A DNA stretch of 64,000 nucleotides, from contig CAWZYM010000075.1 in NCBI GenBank assembly GCA_963966185.1, positions 303,501 to 367,500 of the forward strand. The letters run 5' to 3'. The notes beneath the pieces are model-generated. The model was given only the letters and a program-made list of their open reading frames with translations, had not been told where the DNA came from and did not search any database. Each line of letters starts with the position of its first letter. The stretch's first letter is position 1. The position numbers were made by a program, and so were the translations under genes. This DNA is from Rhabditoides inermis. Taxonomy: Eukaryota > Nematoda > Chromadorea > Rhabditida > Rhabditidae. Below, in pieces: positions 61,326-64,000 of this stretch.

Positions 61326-62269
61326 TCCATCCCTCTCTCTCTCTCTCCCTCTCCCTCCCTTTGCCCACCTTGTAGTTGATAGGATTGGATGCCGTGATGG
61401 AGGCGGCAGTAGACGAGGCAGGGTCGACGGTCACCCCACCGAATGACACTGTCACCAGAGAATCACTGCAAGCAAAGTACAACATATCTCATCTATTCAT
61501 TCAGTCAAGTGAAATGAATCTCTACCGCAGTTTCGGAGCTGCGGGAATGCAAGTGAGCAGAAATCGACGATCCTTGGAAGCATCGAAAGTTGATCCGGAC
61601 TGCACCACTACCTGTAACGACGTCTGTCTGGCTGTCTCTCTGTCTCTCTCTGTCTCTCTCTTTAGATGATTGCGAGATACAAAGAAAGATACGAGAGAAC
61701 CCGACTACAGCGAGAAGTTGGGCAGTGAGATAAGCCATCTGGTCATGTTACAATTCAACACTGATACTGTACTCGTGTAGGGTTGTCTCTCTCCCCGCGA
61801 CAAGGGGACTAAGAGAGCTGTCCGATAGTGCGCGATACAGCCGGCCGCCGCCACGCTCGCCCGACGCCTCGAGGATGCTGCGACCAAGCTTCTGCTGCTG
61901 AGGGACCAACGACGGACGCGGCCGGACCCAAGTCATTTGCCAACTACCCAAGATAAACTCCAAACAATGCCATACGATTTGAGATAAATCATTCCAATCC
62001 AATCTCCTTATTCTTTCTTTTTCACCTCATTCTCGAGATGTCCCTCCGAATTCCTCCGTGTTTCGCAACCAGCCAACGGAATCTGAATGAACAGTGCGTT
62101 ACCATACCAGAATAGTATGTAAGTGTGTATACTAGTTTCGTACCTTTATGTTATAGCTGGTCATTGATTGTATGCTTCCATTGACGTAGACACAGTTGGG
62201 CGACCCCTGTTCTGTGAATATACTCCCGGTGAAAGTTTCATTGAACTGCATCTTCAACACGAAATCGTT
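57694..62269 (-). CDS. Cuticlin-like ZP-domain membrane protein 2 (5' exons not found)
   Basis: Extracellular matrix protein related to ZP protein 1. Exons 62144-62269, 62026-62082, 61760-61897, 61526-61611, 61369-61465, 61174-61245, 59638-59751, 59423-59514, 58008-58091 and 57694-57904 join in phase to 358 residues. ZP landmarks: FVLKMQFNETFTGSIFTEQG, NCVYVNGSIQSM, IPLAGC, YSISVVVQSGSTFDASKDRR, FLLTCIPAAP, VRDGDNPRAPELN then PLAVGDRLTYTVELG, VGRCWASDERSSLELADERGC, NHIKAWAFPTS, VNIFCNLHVCANCRQPDC. A Pro/Ser-rich stalk and C-terminal span (RSLPLLPLFLLLSLLVW) end the protein. The exon at 61760-61897 is the least certain. No signal-peptide exon could be identified upstream of 62269. Two large introns hold a foldback element and a tRNA-Cys gene on the other strand. 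Confidence 0.87.
58300..58368. repeat. Two GC-rich hairpins in ZP2 upstream exon flank
   Basis: GATCGGCGCGAAGCGCCGATC (58300-58320) is a perfect 9-bp stem with a GAA loop; GGCCCGGAGGGCC (58356-58368) is a second. They stand out in AT-rich intron DNA. Confidence 0.8.
58764..59290. mobile_element. Foldback (MITE-like) element in a ZP2 intron
   Basis: Near-perfect inverted arms of about 120 bp at 58764-58884 and 59171-59290 (shared: GAGAGAGCAGGTTTGTGTTT, ATGCATGTGCTTTTGTTGAA, ACTTTACGCTTGTACTTTTC) around a 286-bp AT-rich spacer without coding capacity. A diverged single arm lies near 35762-35855. No clear target duplication was identified. Confidence 0.85.
60624..60695 (+). tRNA. tRNA-Cys (anticodon GCA)
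   Basis: Complete 72-nt cloverleaf: acceptor GGGGGTA pairs with TGCCCCC, D arm GCTCAGTGGCAGAGC, anticodon stem ATCGG/CCGAT around CTGCAGT (GCA), T arm CCCGGTTCAAATCCGAG (one mismatch), discriminator T as usual for Cys. A T run (60701-60704) terminates it. It lies inside an intron of the ZP2 gene on the opposite strand. Confidence 0.97.
61282..61346. repeat. (CT)n-rich tract in ZP2 intron
   Basis: CT dinucleotides with a few CCAT interruptions, between two ZP2 exons; (GA)n on the gene strand. Confidence 0.85.
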
Positions 62270-62567
62270 CTGAAAAAGAAAAAAATACGTCATGCTCTGA
62301 AAATCGCTTTATCCTCTCTTCTGTCGCTTTCCCTTTTCGAATTTCACTATGCAAACAGTTTGGGTGTTTGGGTCATAAAAGTGACCAGTATGGTTGCAGT
62401 AATACATCTCCAACAGTACTACGCATATTCGAGTCGGTAAGAGAATAAAAGAGAGTGAGACCGACTACTAATTACAGCCTCTGGATACGCGAACAATGGC
62501 TGACCTCGCCGGACAATCAAAACAAACGAGACGATCAGTGAGTTTCTGATTAGCCGTAACCTCCTCA

Positions 62568-62612
<45 letters not shown>

Positions 62613-63157
62613 TCCCGAATAGGTGTATCGAGGTCGGGAGTGCATGAGTGGTGTCTGGTGTCATCGCAGTCTAATTCGGCCCAACAGGAAACGGGGTAAT
62701 TTTCTCTTCTTCTTCTCTTTGGAGACGCGTAGAATGGATGAAACGGGCGACGCAAGGGTTACACCATCTGTCTCGCTACGCAATCCAACTATAACTGCAC
62801 CTGCACTCAATTACAAACTTTATATTTGAAAACATCTAAAACCATAACACATCTCGTATAATACAGTCGCCGTATAGCACATGATATGAAAACGTAACAA
62901 AATACACATAGAATAAGTAGGGAGCAAGAGTGCTGGGTGGGACTAGAGCCTAGATGATACCTTATCACATCCAATGGACGTCTGTAGAATGGATGCAAAG
63001 GCAGAGACGGCTGGAATAAGCCATATGAGAAGCCACCACATGGGGAATCGATACAGATCGAGTGAGCGCGAGGAGGGGAGGAGGGGAGGAGGGGGAGGGG
63101 CGGGGCGCGCGCACTCACAGTACCTCCATTAGACGAGTGACTGGATCTACTGGAGGG
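62270..63157. other. Spacer between SHC end and first identified ZP2 exon
   Basis: Should contain the missing 5' exon(s) of ZP2 and the SHC 3' UTR. A hydrophobic run (NSLIVSFVLIV) near 62500-62545 on the minus strand could be part of a signal peptide but lacks an ATG. A (CT)n tract lies at 62573-62611. Confidence 0.4.
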
Positions 63158-64000
63158 TCAGTCGATGGGCCGGGGAATGGGACGAATGAGCTGGAGGGAC
63201 GACTCCTCCGAGACTATCGGGATAGCCTGCTCACGGTGGTAGTTGATCAACTCCGGCACCGAACTGAACTGGCGGTCCCGAGTGCGCACCTGAGAGAGTG
63301 GGTGGAGGAGTGACAGGACAGAAGGGTGGGGAGAAGGATGGGGAAAGGGAGAGTTAGAGAGGGAGAGAGAGAGACTCACCACTCCTTTGTCGATAAGCAG
63401 TATATGTTTGGGCATCTTGTCCTCCCGGCCAGACAAAATCACCTGAACACACGTCACGTCACATCAAGACTAATACAAAAAGATCTGGAAATTAAATTAT
63501 AAAAAAAATTTACTAACCTGTCCGGGGCTGTTCACGCTTTGCCGAACGAGGAAATCGCCATGCGCCTGAAAGAATATAATGAGAGAATAGAGGAGGGGAA
63601 AGAGAGCGAATGGAAGAGTTGCGCAATGCGTGAAAATCTCGCGCCGCCGCCTCAACCCAATCCGGAGACAGCGCCGGAATAAAACCACCGAAAAGCGAAT
63701 GCAACGTCCTTTTTCGTTGTGAAAGTGAGAGTGAGAGGGGATGGCTGACATACCTTGAGCCTGCTCTCGGCCACTCCTCGGCTGATCAGGCCGTGATACC
63801 ACGGCTCATTCAAGTGCAGCAGCTGCAGGTGCGACGAGTCACCGCCGTCCAGCGTCGAACCTCAAACACAATCTATGCATCTATCAATACTATCATGAAC
63901 TAAGGAAAGGTAATCGATAAATCAATACACGTATTCCTGTCGCTCACCCCTGGGCGTCTCGTTGGCCATGCTCCTCTCTGTCTGTCCTCCGATCAAAGGT
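63158..64000 (-). CDS. SHC1: SHC adaptor protein, C-terminal SH2 part, 5' end beyond window
   Basis: SHC adaptors link phosphotyrosine receptors to Ras and, in nematodes, to insulin and JNK signalling. Exons 63948-64000 (incomplete), 63754-63860, 63518-63565, 63380-63442 and 63158-63289 join in phase. The SH2 domain is complete: EPWYHGLISRGVAESRL, HGDFLVRQSVNSPGQ (FLVR arginine), ILSGREDKMPKHILLIDKG, VRTRDRQFSSVPELINYH and IPIVSEESSLQL, ending RPIPRPID-stop. C-terminal SH2 with PKHILLIDKG and VRTRDRQF is specific to SHC. The PTB domain expected at the N-terminus is off the window. Confidence 0.92.

Overview
This window is a compact, gene-dense, intron-rich stretch of a nematode nuclear genome. 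The evidence is a pair of seven-helix chemoreceptors of the Sra-superfamily type, two cuticlin-like ZP-domain proteins, a decayed RTE-type LINE, many 40-100 nt introns, and splice acceptors lying directly against several start codons (as expected for trans-splicing). Species and chromosome cannot be told from the sequence. All gene models were built by hand from reading frame, GT-AG (a few GC-AG) borders and phase, so exon ends are predictions.

Layout. 1-7.4 kb: CERT1-type ceramide transporter (-, 3' end off the window), RPL14 (-), CASC3/Barentsz (+) and heat shock factor (-), the last two tail to tail 69 bp apart. 9.4-13.7 kb: Scratch-type zinc finger factor (+) and an unrecognised multi-pass membrane protein (+). 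14.9-17.7 kb: an orphan exon and a 42-bp minisatellite split by a dead RTE element. 18-25 kb: ZP protein 1 (-), a Schlafen-like AlbA_2 protein (-), an inverted pair of tRNA-like genes, and a SKI8/WDR61-like WD protein (-). 24.9-34.2 kb: dipeptidyl peptidase III with a mitochondrial-type leader (-), a KDM7-type PHD-JmjC demethylase (+) and TDP2 (-). 34.3-41 kb: a repeat-rich zone with two unrecognised genes, an inverted pair of GCATGC hairpins and a 1.1-kb G-rich minisatellite. 41.6-50.8 kb: SETD2 (+) and MUS81 (+). 51.5-57 kb: a dead and an intact paralogous chemoreceptor (-); a 1.1-kb hexanucleotide array abuts the dead copy, and a 12-unit 42-bp array lies in the last intron of the intact one. 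57.7-64 kb: ZP protein 2 (-), whose introns hold a foldback element and an antisense tRNA-Cys, then the SH2 end of an SHC adaptor (-, 5' end off the window).

Functional themes: chromatin marking (SETD2 writes H3K36 methylation, the KDM7-type enzyme erases methyl marks), DNA repair (TDP2, MUS81), RNA handling (CASC3, SKI8-like, possibly the Schlafen-like protein), proteostasis (HSF, RPL14, DPP3) and the nematode surface and senses (ZP proteins, receptors). No operon-like functional cluster is evident; DPP3 to the SKI8-like gene (303 bp, same strand, acceptor at the second ATG) is the best trans-splicing candidate. The most unusual structure is the 42-bp (14-codon) repeat family: in the live receptor gene it is open in frame with the last exon, and nearly every unit offers a phase-0 AG acceptor.
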